Numbered from the stretch's first letter, positions 1 through 6,169 are shown. The stretch is 6,169 bases of DNA from Hyphomicrobiales bacterium (GCA_003567055.1 PXAW01000619.1:1-6169), one strand, 5' to 3'. Numbers and translations are program-made. The notes: a model not told the origin generated them from the sequence alone.

Positions 1-1296
1 AAGCGCGCCGGGGCGCTGGAGCGCTTTGCCGATCTGATGGAGGAGCGCCGCGCGCGGCTGCTCTATCTGTTACAGGCCGAGGCCGGCAAGACCATCGACG
101 ACGCCATGGCCGAATTGCGCGAGGCGGTGGATTTCTGCCGCTATTACGCCATCGAGGCGCGCCGGCTCTACGGTGATGGTGAGGAACTGCCCGGTCCGAC
201 CGGTGAATCCAACCGGTTGCGCATGCGCGGACGCGGCGTCTTCGTGGCGATCTCGCCATGGAATTTCCCGCTCGCCATCTTCACCGGCCAGATCGTCGCG
301 GCTCTGGTGAGCGGCAACGCCGTCGTCGCCAAGCCCGCCGAGCAGACGCCGCTGGTTGCAGCTGAAACCATCGCGCTGATGCACGAGGCCGGTATCCCGC
401 ATTCGGCGCTGCATCTCGTCCTCGGCGACGGGCGCATCGGCGCGCGGCTCGTGGGGCACGAGAAGATCGACGGCGTCGTCTTCACGGGCTCGACCGAGGT
501 GGCAAGGCTGATCAACCGCACGCTCGCCGGCAAGGACGGGCCGATCACCCCGCTGATCGCGGAGACCGGCGGCATCAACGCCATGATCGTCGATGCTACG
601 GCTCTTCCCGAGCAGGTCGCCGACGACGTGATCATGAGCGCCTTCCGCTCGGCCGGCCAGCGCTGCTCGGCCCTGCGGCTGATGTTCGTGCAGGAGGATG
701 TCGCCGACAAGATGATCGAGATGATCGCCGGGGCGGCGCAGGAACTCGCGCTCGGCGATCCGCGCGACTTCGCCATCCATGTCGGCCCGGTGATCGATGC
801 CGAGGCGAAGGCCGGTCTCGAAAAGCATATCGAACGCATGAAGCGCGAGGCGAAGGCGGTGCATTATGCCGGAACGGCGCCCGCGCGCGGCACTTTCGTC
901 GCGCCGCACATGTTCGAGCTCGGCAAGGCCGAGGATCTTGAAGTCGAGGTGTTCGGCCCGATCCTGCATGTGGTGCGCTACAAGGCATCCGAGCTCGACG
1001 CGGTGCTCGATGCGATCGAGGCCAAGGGTTACGGCCTGACGCTCGGCCTGCATACGCGCATCGAGAGCGTCGTCGAGAAAGTGGCGAACCGTCTCGCCAT
1101 CGGCAATGTCTACGCCAATCGCAACATGATCGGCGCGGTCGTCGGCGTACAGCCCTTCGGCGGAAACGGTCTCTCGGGGACCGGCCCGAAAGCCGGCGGG
1201 CCGCACTACCTGACGCGTTTCGGCACCGAGCAGACGATCACCATCAACACGGCGGCAGCGGGCGGCAACGCCGCGCTGATCGCCATGGATGATTGA
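1..1296 (+). CDS. putA: PutA C-terminal part: L-glutamate gamma-semialdehyde (P5C) dehydrogenase domain, 5'-truncated by the window edge
   Basis: PutA is a cytoplasmic or peripheral-membrane enzyme. Its proline dehydrogenase domain makes pyrroline-5-carboxylate, and its aldehyde dehydrogenase domain oxidises the hydrolysed form to glutamate with NAD+. Only the last 431 codons are visible, and the frame is open to base 1. Numbering visible codons, the NAD-binding segment has SPWNFP at 85-90 and the nucleotide-binding Lys of AKP at 111. GSTEVA is at 163-168, the general-base Glu of ETGG at 188, and the catalytic Cys of GQRCSALR at 222. The Glu-to-Cys gap of 34 residues is the usual aldehyde dehydrogenase spacing. 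The EVFGP motif begins at 316. The ending (GPKAGGPHYLTRFGTEQ, then TINTAAAGGNAAL) is characteristic of PutA rather than of stand-alone P5C dehydrogenases. It stops soon afterwards, as in short PutAs of about 1000 residues that lack the extra C-terminal domain. The proline dehydrogenase domain lies outside the window and was not seen. The gene converges on the exporter operon. Confidence 0.93.
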   Translation, partial: KRAGALERFADLMEERRARLLYLLQAEAGKTIDDAMAELREAVDFCRYYAIEARRLYGDGEELPGPTGESNRLRMRGRGVFVAISPWNFPLAIFTGQIVAALVSGNAVVAKPAEQTPLVAAETIALMHEAGIPHSALHLVLGDGRIGARLVGHEKIDGVVFTGSTEVARLINRTLAGKDGPITPLIAETGGINAMIVDATALPEQVADDVIMSAFRSAGQRCSALRLMFVQEDVADKMIEMIAGAAQELALGDPRDFAIHVGPVIDAEAKAGLEKHIERMKREAKAVHYAGTAPARGTFVAPHMFELGKAEDLEVEVFGPILHVVRYKASELDAVLDAIEAKGYGLTLGLHTRIESVVEKVANRLAIGNVYANRNMIGAVVGVQPFGGNGLSGTGPKAGGPHYLTRFGTEQTITINTAAAGGNAALIAMDD

Positions 1297-1366
1297 TCCG
1301 GGGCAAGAGCATCGGCCCGCACATCGCAAGCCGGCGATATGACGCGTCTTGCGCTCTCCGGGAGGA

Positions 1367-2602
1367 TCATCCGTCCCGCTCGGTCACCGGCACGCCGTCG
1401 GCAATGCGGTCGCTCGGATAGAGGATCACGCGCGCGCCCGGCTCCAGCCCCGCCTCGACGATGGCGAAGCTGCCGTCGCGGGTGCCGGGTGTGATCGGGC
1501 GCAGGCGCGCGATACCGTCGTCGCCGGCGACGAAGACCGCCCAATCGCCCTCGTGGCGAAACAGCGCGCCCAGCGGCACGCGCACGACGTCCTCGAACTC
1601 GTCGAGCACGATGCGCGCGACGACACGGAAACCATGGCCGAGGCCCTCGCGCATTTCGGGCGGATCCTCGAAATCGAGCACGACGCGCACCCGCTGCTCC
1701 TCGATACCGAGCGCCGAGACCTTGGTGAAGCCCGCCGATTCCACCCGGCGCACGCGCGCGGCAAGGATGTGGTCGCCACCCCAGCCGTCGATCTCCGCCC
1801 GCAGGCCGGGGCGCATGCGCACCGCTTCCGAGGAGAGTAGCTCCACTTCTGCCTCAAGCAATTGCGGGTCGCCGAATTCGATCAGCGGCTCGCCGGCGCG
1901 CACCACCGTCTCGCTGCGATGATGCACGGTGAGGACCTCTCCCGTGATCGGTGCGTGCAGGCGCAGGCAGCAATCCTCACCGGCTGACGGCGCCTGCGGG
2001 TCGACGACCTGCGGCGCCGTCAGCCGCGCGCGGGCGGCTTCGAGTTCGCGCTCGCGCACGGCGAGGGTCGCCTGGGCGCTGGCCATGCGGGCGGAAGCGG
2101 CGTTCACCGCGGCGCGGGCGCGTTCGAATTCGCGCTGCGAGACGATATCGCGCCGCGCGAGCTCGGCGATGCGGTTGAGCTCGGATTGCTGGAAGCTCCA
2201 TTCGGCGGAGGCCTCGAGCTCCTGCGCGCTGGCGAGCTGCACCGCCGCGCGGGCGGCCTCGATCGCGGCTTCCGCTTCCGCGCGCGAACGCGCATCCAGA
2301 AATTCCGGCGTCAGCGGGCGGATGAAGGCGGCAACCGTCTCGCCGGCGACCACTTCATCCCCGACATCCAGCGGTGAGCGCAGCACGCTGCCGGCCATGG
2401 GGGAGGAGACGACGTAGATGTCGCGGATGCGCGTCCGCCCCTCATCCTCGACGCTGAGGATCAGATCGCCCCGGTCGATCACGGCAAGATCCACCGCGAT
2501 CGGTTGCGGGCGCATGGCCCAGACCGCGAGCGCGCCGAGGGCGGCGAGGGCCACGACGATCAGCAGGCGCTTGCGCCAGGTTTTCCGCGTTTGCGTGGCC
2601 AT
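1367..2602 (-). CDS. HlyD/AcrA-family periplasmic adaptor (membrane fusion protein) of an ABC exporter
   Basis: This 411-residue protein should be anchored in the inner membrane and link the permease encoded just upstream to an outer-membrane exit or envelope acceptor. A basic N-terminus (RKTWRKR) precedes one membrane helix at about 12-30. The first half of the lipoyl/barrel-sandwich domain is at about 65-93 (SPMAGSV, then LDVGDEVVAGE). An Ala/Glu/Arg-rich coiled-coil hairpin spans about 103-195. The second lipoyl half is at about 214-245 (LHAPITGEV, then RAGEPLIEFGD). The beta-barrel (about 246-345) and membrane-proximal region (346-411) follow. Length and domain order match the family. The ATG lies 4 bases after the permease TAA, and a GGGAG ribosome site 7 bases upstream sits in the end of the permease gene, so the two are co-transcribed and probably translationally coupled. 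The only cysteines are an adjacent pair at 211-212. The substrate cannot be read from the sequence. An RND-system adaptor is possible by sequence, but the neighbour argues for an ABC system. Confidence 0.9.
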   Translation of the reverse strand: MATQTRKTWRKRLLIVVALAALGALAVWAMRPQPIAVDLAVIDRGDLILSVEDEGRTRIRDIYVVSSPMAGSVLRSPLDVGDEVVAGETVAAFIRPLTPEFLDARSRAEAEAAIEAARAAVQLASAQELEASAEWSFQQSELNRIAELARRDIVSQREFERARAAVNAASARMASAQATLAVRERELEAARARLTAPQVVDPQAPSAGEDCCLRLHAPITGEVLTVHHRSETVVRAGEPLIEFGDPQLLEAEVELLSSEAVRMRPGLRAEIDGWGGDHILAARVRRVESAGFTKVSALGIEEQRVRVVLDFEDPPEMREGLGHGFRVVARIVLDEFEDVVRVPLGALFRHEGDWAVFVAGDDGIARLRPITPGTRDGSFAIVEAGLEPGARVILYPSDRIADGVPVTERDG

Positions 2603-2606
2603 CCGG

Positions 2607-4973
2607 TTACTCCCTGGTCTTGAGAACTTCGATCAGATCGAGGCGGTCGATACGACGGCGCACCACCAGCGCCGAGAATGTCGCGGCGGCGATAACCACG
2701 CCACTCGCCGTGGCAAAGGTCGCGTGCGAGATCACGAAGGGCAGACGAAACAGATCGCTGGCATATTCCTCCAGCATCACGATCGCGAGCCCGTAACCGA
2801 GGAGCCAGCCGAGCGGGATGGCGATCAGCGTGAGCACGATCAGCTCACCGAGCAGGATCCAGGAGACTTCCGCGCGGGTGAAACCCAGCACCCGCAGCGA
2901 GGCCAGTTCGCGGGCGCGCTCGGAGAGCTGGATGCGGGCGCTGTTATAGACGACGCCGAAGGCGATCACGGCGGCGAGGATGACATAGATGCTCATCGAC
3001 ACCCAGATCAGTTCATCCATGGTCTGGCGGAAATTCGCCAGCGAGATCCGCTGCAGGCCGATTGCGCCGATCAGCGGCGATTGCTTGACGCGGTCGTAGA
3101 GCGCGGTCTCCGCTTTCTCGTCGAGGCTGAAATGCGCGCCGGTGACGACGCGGCCCTCGCGCATGGCGCGGTTGACGGCGCCGATCTCCATGAAGGCGCC
3201 GAGGCCGATATAGGTATGGGCGAGATCGGTGACCTCCAGCATGACGCTGCGGCGCGCGCCCTGGAGGAATTCGACTTCGATCAGATCCCCGCGCCGCACG
3301 CCGAGCTTCCCGGCCAGCGCCACGCTCGGCACGATGCCGCGATCGGGCAGGGTGAGCGGACTGTGGCTTGCATCGAGGGCGCGGGCGAGTTCGCCCTGCG
3401 CGGGCATGCCGGTGATCTGGGTCAGATGCTCGCGATGCCCGTTGCGCAGCCGGGCGGCCACGACGCGCTGGCCCTCGACGGTGAACACGCCGGGCCATTG
3501 CGCGATGGCGTGCAGGGTGCCCTGCGGCGCCTCGCGGGTGAAATTCACGGTCGCGTGCTGGCGTTCGGCCTGGAAATAATGCACTTCCAGCATCTCGTAG
3601 ATCGAATCCACCAGAAACAGCGAACCGATCAGGATCGCGACGGAGAGCGCCATGCCGAGCACGGTCATGCCGGCGCGCACCGGCGCGCGCATCATGTTGC
3701 GCCCGATCATGATCGCCGTCTTGGGAACGAAGGCGGCAATGTCCAGCCAGCGCGGCAGGATGCGCCGGTAGCGCGGCGGCGCGGGTGGCTGCATGGCGAC
3801 GGCGGGGGCGAGGCCCAGAACGCTCCAGACCGCCTTGAGCGCACCGATACTGGCCGCAGCGACCGTGGCGAGGAAGGCAATCAGATAGAGATCCGCCCCC
3901 GTCGTGAAGAGCAGATAGGGGAAGTGGAAGAACTCCACCAGCATCACCGTCATGCCGCGCGCGAGCAGCGTGCCGGCGATCGCGCCGATCACCACGCCGA
4001 TCGCCGCGATCACGGCGGCGAATTTGAGATAATGCGCCGCAATCGCCACCGATCCGTAGCCGACTGCCTTGAGCAGGCCGATCTGCTCGCGCTCGAGCGC
4101 GATGAGCCGCGTCAGCGTCATGTTGACGAGGAAGGCTGCGATGAAGAGGAAGATCGGGGGCAGCACGCGGCTGAGCGCATCGATCTGTTCGATCTCGGCC
4201 TGCACGAAGGCATGGCTCTGCTGCTGGTCGCGGCCATGCGCGCCGGTGCCGCCATAGCGGGCGAGCGCGTCATCGACCGCCGCGATCACCTGCGGCTCCG
4301 AGGCGCCGCGCAGGAGCCGGATCGAGATCTCGGAGAACGCGCCCTGCAGGTCGAAGGCGGCGGCGAGCGCCGAGCGCGACATCCAGATCACCGCGAAGCG
4401 CCGGTCATCCGGCACCACGTCCCACGGCCCGATCGCATAGATGAATTCCGGGCTCTGGGCGATGCCGACGATCGCGAGGTCACGGCTGCGGCCATTGACG
4501 ATGGCGCCGAAACGGTCGCCGGTCGTGAAGCCATGGGCATCGGCGAAGGCAGCATTGACGACGACCTCGTCCGGACGGGCCGGATCTGGCTGGCGCCCGC
4601 GTTCCAGGGTGATCCGGTTGAGGCGGGCGGCTTCGCGATCGGGCAGGGAGAGCAGCCTCGCGCTGCCGGGCTCGACCATGCCCGCGATATCGAGCACCGC
4701 GTTCTCGCTGATCCGCGTCTCGACGGCGGCGATGCCGGGAAGGGCCGCGATGCGTTCGGCGACGCCCTCCGGCGCGCGGCGGACCTGCGCAAACACATCG
4801 GCGAAATTGTTGCGGTCGTAATAGGCCGCGCGGGTTTCCTCGAGCGAGCGCATCGCACCGGTCGCGAGAATCAGCGTCGCAGCGCCCGCCGCCATCACCA
4901 GGGCGATGGCGAGCACCTGCGCCTTGAGGCGCCACAGATCACGCAGGACCTTGCGGTCGAGTGCGCCGATCAT
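2607..4973 (-). CDS. FtsX/MacB-like ABC exporter permease with two fused permease halves
   Basis: This 788-residue inner-membrane permease resembles the COG0577/LolCE/YbbP group, which undergoes mechanotransmission-type movements to extrude or extract substrates at the periplasmic face. I place about eight helices: near 19-40, then a periplasmic domain (41-270), helices near 271-291, 315-337 and 361-387; then a second set near 433-455, a second periplasmic domain (456-656), and helices near 657-677, 705-733 and 750-771. Each half has an FtsX signature after its second helix (ALEREQIGLLKAVGYG near 292-307; LSERARELASLRVLGFTRAE near 683-702), so the protein is an internal duplication. No Walker motif is present, so it needs a separate ATPase, which is not adjacent. 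It contains no cysteine. I chose the ATG at 4973 because GGAGG lies 5 bases upstream and the protein then begins with the typical cytoplasmic basic stretch before helix 1. An ATG at 5054 would add 27 residues without comparable support. Confidence 0.9.
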   Translation of the reverse strand: MIGALDRKVLRDLWRLKAQVLAIALVMAAGAATLILATGAMRSLEETRAAYYDRNNFADVFAQVRRAPEGVAERIAALPGIAAVETRISENAVLDIAGMVEPGSARLLSLPDREAARLNRITLERGRQPDPARPDEVVVNAAFADAHGFTTGDRFGAIVNGRSRDLAIVGIAQSPEFIYAIGPWDVVPDDRRFAVIWMSRSALAAAFDLQGAFSEISIRLLRGASEPQVIAAVDDALARYGGTGAHGRDQQQSHAFVQAEIEQIDALSRVLPPIFLFIAAFLVNMTLTRLIALEREQIGLLKAVGYGSVAIAAHYLKFAAVIAAIGVVIGAIAGTLLARGMTVMLVEFFHFPYLLFTTGADLYLIAFLATVAAASIGALKAVWSVLGLAPAVAMQPPAPPRYRRILPRWLDIAAFVPKTAIMIGRNMMRAPVRAGMTVLGMALSVAILIGSLFLVDSIYEMLEVHYFQAERQHATVNFTREAPQGTLHAIAQWPGVFTVEGQRVVAARLRNGHREHLTQITGMPAQGELARALDASHSPLTLPDRGIVPSVALAGKLGVRRGDLIEVEFLQGARRSVMLEVTDLAHTYIGLGAFMEIGAVNRAMREGRVVTGAHFSLDEKAETALYDRVKQSPLIGAIGLQRISLANFRQTMDELIWVSMSIYVILAAVIAFGVVYNSARIQLSERARELASLRVLGFTRAEVSWILLGELIVLTLIAIPLGWLLGYGLAIVMLEEYASDLFRLPFVISHATFATASGVVIAAATFSALVVRRRIDRLDLIEVLKTRE
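2610..2614 (-). promoter_or_regulatory. Ribosome binding site of the adaptor gene, inside the permease 3' end
   Basis: Read on the minus strand this is GGGAG, 7 bases before the adaptor ATG at 2602 and overlapping the last codons of the permease. The junction reads TAA-CCGG-ATG. It supports the chosen start and suggests translation of the adaptor is coupled to that of the permease. Confidence 0.75.
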
Positions 4974-4978
4974 CAGAT

Positions 4979-4983
4979 CCTCC
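4979..4983 (-). promoter_or_regulatory. Ribosome binding site deciding the permease start
   Basis: Minus-strand GGAGG is followed by 5 bases (ATCTG) and then the ATG at 4973. It is the best Shine-Dalgarno match near the gene start, and it is why the upstream ATG at 5054 is not used in this annotation. Confidence 0.8.
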
Positions 4984-5000
4984 GGCAGCCGGATTGCGGC

Positions 5001-5027
5001 TTTGTATCGAAACGCAATTCGCAGCAA
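5001..5027 (-). promoter_or_regulatory. Tentative promoter of the exporter operon
   Basis: On the minus strand, TTGCTG (-35-like, sharing TTG with the consensus) is followed after 15 bases by TACAAA (-10-like, four of six consensus positions). Transcription would start roughly 20 bases before the ATG at 4973, leaving room for the GGAGG site. The short spacer and weak -35 make this a low-confidence call. Confidence 0.2.
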
Positions 5028-5158
5028 GCTAGGCGCTGCGCGGGATGCCTGCATTGCGCATGATCAAGGCCGCAGCCGTTTCGTGCGCGTATCGTCGAAC
5101 TCGCTGCGCGGCCTTGCTGCGCGACCTTGCCCGTATCCGACCGGGGCAATCGACGGCG

Positions 5159-5167
5159 AAGGGGGAG
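5159..5167 (+). promoter_or_regulatory. Strong ribosome binding site of the phosphoribosyltransferase gene
   Basis: AAGGGGGAG lies 7 bases before the ATG at 5175. It fixes this start over an upstream in-frame TTG at 5127, which would add 16 residues that do not resemble the family. The 7-base spacer plus the last G of the site form the perfect palindrome GTTCGAAC (5167-5174), directly against the start codon. Confidence 0.8.
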
Positions 5168-5174
5168 TTCGAAC

Positions 5175-5846
5175 ATGCCGGCCCGGGAACGCTATCGCGA
5201 TCGTGCGCAGGCCGGCGAGGTTCTCGCGCAAGCGCTGACGGACCATGCCGCACGCAGGCCGCTGCATGATCCGCTCGTGCTTGCCTTGCCGCGCGGCGGG
5301 GTTCCCGTGGCTTTTCCCGTCGCGCAGGCGCTCGATGCGCCGCTCGATCTGCTCTTCGTGCGCAAGATCGGCGCGCCCGGCCAGCCGGAATTCGCCATCG
5401 CCGCCGTGGTGGAGGGCGCGGAGGATGCGGTCGTGACCAATCCCGAGATCGCCGACGGTCTGCGCCTCCCCGAGGGCTGGCTGGAGGAGGGGCGCTTGCG
5501 CGGGATCGCGGAGATCGCCCGGCAGCGCGACGATTACTGCGCCGGGCGCGCGCGTCTTCCCGTCGCCGGGCGATCGGTGATCATCGTCGATGACGGTGTG
5601 GCCACGGGGACGAGCCTGTTCGCGGCGATTGCCGCCCTGCATCGGCAGAACCCGCGCGACATCACCGTCGCCGTGCCCGTGGCGCCGCCGGAGACGCTGG
5701 AGCGCCTGCGCGAGGCGGTCGATCACGTGATCTGCCCGCTCGCGCCCCGCCTGTTCCAGGCGGTCGGCTTCTTCTACGACGATTTCCATCAGGTGGAGGA
5801 TGACGAGGTGTTGGCGGTTCTCGCCCGCGCGCCGGGGCAGGGCTGA
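5175..5846 (+). CDS. Type I phosphoribosyltransferase of unknown substrate (COG1926-like)
   Basis: This 223-residue soluble, presumably cytoplasmic protein has the type I phosphoribosyltransferase fold, whose members transfer ribose 5-phosphate from PRPP to a base or other acceptor. The N-terminal YRDRAQAGEVLA (7-18) resembles the conserved opening of this uncharacterised group. The pyrophosphate-contacting loop LPRGGVPV is at 38-45, followed by VRKIGAPGQPE from 62, a hallmark of COG1926-like proteins. The PRPP-binding motif, VDDGVATGTS, is at 138-147 with both acidic residues present. VAVPVAPPET lies further on, and the protein ends soon after FFYDDFHQVEDDEV. Length is normal for a single-domain member. 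In some relatives this domain is fused to a hydrolase or esterase; here it stands alone. The acceptor substrate of the group is not known to me, so no pathway is assigned. It is divergent from the exporter operon and lies 46 bases before yidD, so the two may share a transcript. Confidence 0.88.
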   Translation: MPARERYRDRAQAGEVLAQALTDHAARRPLHDPLVLALPRGGVPVAFPVAQALDAPLDLLFVRKIGAPGQPEFAIAAVVEGAEDAVVTNPEIADGLRLPEGWLEEGRLRGIAEIARQRDDYCAGRARLPVAGRSVIIVDDGVATGTSLFAAIAALHRQNPRDITVAVPVAPPETLERLREAVDHVICPLAPRLFQAVGFFYDDFHQVEDDEVLAVLARAPGQG

Positions 5847-5896
5847 TGGCTTTACGCTTGTATTCCGCGCCCGCGCACGCCAGATCACACAGATGA
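5846..5896 (+). other. Possible 16-codon leader/coupling ORF between the phosphoribosyltransferase gene and yidD
   Basis: A short open frame starts with the ATG at 5846, sharing one base with the upstream TGA (TGATG), and ends with a TGA at 5894-5896 that overlaps the yidD ATG (ATGA). A purine-rich GGGGCAGGG lies just before the start. The predicted peptide is MALRLYSAPAHARSHR and includes TTA and AGA codons, which are rare in this GC-rich DNA. It could keep ribosomes moving from one gene to the next, since yidD has no clear ribosome site of its own. It may equally be chance. No known peptide is recognised. Confidence 0.25.
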
Positions 5897-6169
5897 GCAA
5901 ACCCGACCGCGATCCTGCTGGCCGCCCTGCTGGCCGCCACGACGGCGCAGCGCTCGATTCGCTGTTCGACCGCAGCGCCGGCGCGGTGGCGCGCGCGCCT
6001 GCGAGCGCGGCGCGGGGGCTGATCACGGTCTATCGCTACTCGCTTTCCGGCCTGATGGGGCGGCAATGCCGGCATCTGCCGAGCTGCTCGGAATATACCC
6101 ACGAGGCGATCGGCAAGTACGGGCTCTGGGCCGGCGGCTGGATGGGGCTCGCGCGGATCTGCCGCTGCG
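5893..6169 (+). CDS. yidD: Membrane protein insertion efficiency factor YidD, truncated at the right edge
   Basis: YidD is a small protein at the inner face of the cytoplasmic membrane that assists YidC/Sec-dependent insertion of membrane proteins. The first 92 codons are visible. The family core is clear from about residue 43: RGLITVYRYSLSGLMG, then CRHLPSCSEYTHEAI, then KYGLWAGGWMGLARICRC, matching the conserved pattern of an amphipathic helix, the Cys-x-x-x-Pro-x-Cys-Ser-x-Tyr element and the terminal Arg/Cys cluster. The frame is still open at the edge, where a few residues of a typical family tail would be expected. The first roughly 40 residues are a poorly conserved extension, including a perfect 12-base tandem duplication encoding PAGR twice. 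The ATG at 5893 is the only standard start upstream of the core that I find nearby in frame, but no strong ribosome site precedes it; a GTG about 31 codons in is an alternative. The gene is usually near rnpA/yidC, and that is not the visible context here. Confidence 0.88.
   Translation, partial: MSKPDRDPAGRPAGRHDGAALDSLFDRSAGAVARAPASAARGLITVYRYSLSGLMGRQCRHLPSCSEYTHEAIGKYGLWAGGWMGLARICRC
5914..5937 (+). repeat. Perfect 12-base tandem duplication in the 5' part of yidD
   Basis: CCTGCTGGCCGC occurs twice head to tail and, in the yidD frame, encodes Pro-Ala-Gly-Arg twice (residues 8-15). Being a multiple of three, it leaves the frame intact. It lies in the variable N-terminal extension, before the conserved family core. 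Confidence 0.9.

Larger units (their letters stand above)
4974..5174. promoter_or_regulatory. Divergent intergenic region with promoters for the exporter operon and the phosphoribosyltransferase gene
   Basis: This gap of about 200 bases separates two divergently transcribed genes, so at least one promoter in each direction is expected here. For the minus strand, the best candidate is TTGCTG (5022-5027) and TACAAA (5001-5006) with 15 bases between. That spacing is short, so it is only tentative. I see no convincing sigma-70 pair for the plus strand. A small inverted repeat, AGCCG-GATTG-CGGCT (4987-5001), falls in the probable leader of the permease transcript just upstream of its ribosome site. 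The 8-mer GCTGCGCG occurs three times (5035-5042, 5103-5110, 5116-5123). These elements may be chance in GC-rich DNA. Confidence 0.5.

Noticed and set aside
70..1329. A 419-codon open frame on the minus strand, antisense to putA
   Set aside because: Also the codon-aligned complement of a real gene. The plus strand encodes unmistakable aldehyde dehydrogenase motifs.
1297..1366. Possible terminator between the convergent putA and adaptor genes
   Set aside because: CGCAAG (1325-1330) can pair with CTTGCG (1348-1353) around a 17-base loop, and GATCC/GGATC plus AGAGC/GCTCT form an outer interrupted repeat (1295-1310 with 1353-1368). The stems are short and no T-run follows on either strand, so I do not call a terminator.
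4974..5054. N-terminal extension of the permease from an ATG at 5054
   Set aside because: The 27 extra residues look unlike a permease N-terminus, while the internal ATG at 4973 has a GGAGG site at ideal spacing.
2418..5063. An 881-codon open frame on the plus strand, antisense to the permease and part of the adaptor
   Set aside because: It is the codon-aligned complement of the permease frame. It stays open because the permease avoids TTA, CTA and TCA codons, as expected at high GC. Its translation is a low-complexity Arg/Asp/His/Gly-rich sequence with no recognisable domain, while the minus-strand protein has clear helices and FtsX signatures.
5127..5174. TTG start for the phosphoribosyltransferase at 5127
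   Set aside because: The ATG at 5175 has a very strong ribosome site 7 bases upstream, and the protein from there aligns with how the family normally begins.
5097..5174. LexA-type SOS box in the divergent region
   Set aside because: GAAC/GTTC words occur, but not as the GTTC-N7-GTTC direct repeat typical of alphaproteobacterial LexA sites.

Overview
The window is GC-rich DNA from a bacterial chromosome, most likely an alphaproteobacterium and possibly of the order Hyphomicrobiales. That placement is an inference from the strong G/C third-position bias, the PutA that ends soon after its aldehyde dehydrogenase domain, and the family resemblance of the other genes. No species can be named from the sequence alone. 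The coding layout is dense, with no gene-free stretch over 300 bases. I see no tRNA, rRNA, CRISPR array, insertion sequence or transposase.

Layout: (1) Positions 1-1296 (+) hold the C-terminal end of PutA, the bifunctional proline catabolic enzyme, cut by the left edge. (2) After a 70-base convergent gap comes a two-gene minus-strand operon. An eight-helix FtsX/MacB-type ABC exporter permease (4973 down to 2607) is followed 4 bases later by a HlyD/AcrA-type periplasmic adaptor (2602 down to 1367). No ATP-binding subunit lies next to either gene, so the ATPase must be encoded elsewhere. (3) A divergent region of about 200 bases (4974-5174) separates this operon from plus-strand genes. (4) A COG1926-like type I phosphoribosyltransferase of unknown substrate (5175-5846) is followed by (5) the start of yidD, the membrane protein insertion efficiency factor (5893 to the right edge, incomplete).

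How the genes work together: the permease and adaptor almost certainly form one envelope-spanning export or lipid/lipoprotein-handling machine, driven by an unlinked LolD/MacB-like ATPase. PutA oxidises proline to glutamate and is functionally separate. The phosphoribosyltransferase and yidD are co-directional and close. A 16-codon open frame fits exactly between them, overlapping both the upstream stop and the downstream start, and it might couple their translation.

Nothing here is clearly a new biological system. The points most worth a second look are the ABC exporter without its ATPase, the lone vicinal Cys-Cys pair in the adaptor beside a cysteine-free permease, and the bridging mini-ORF before yidD.
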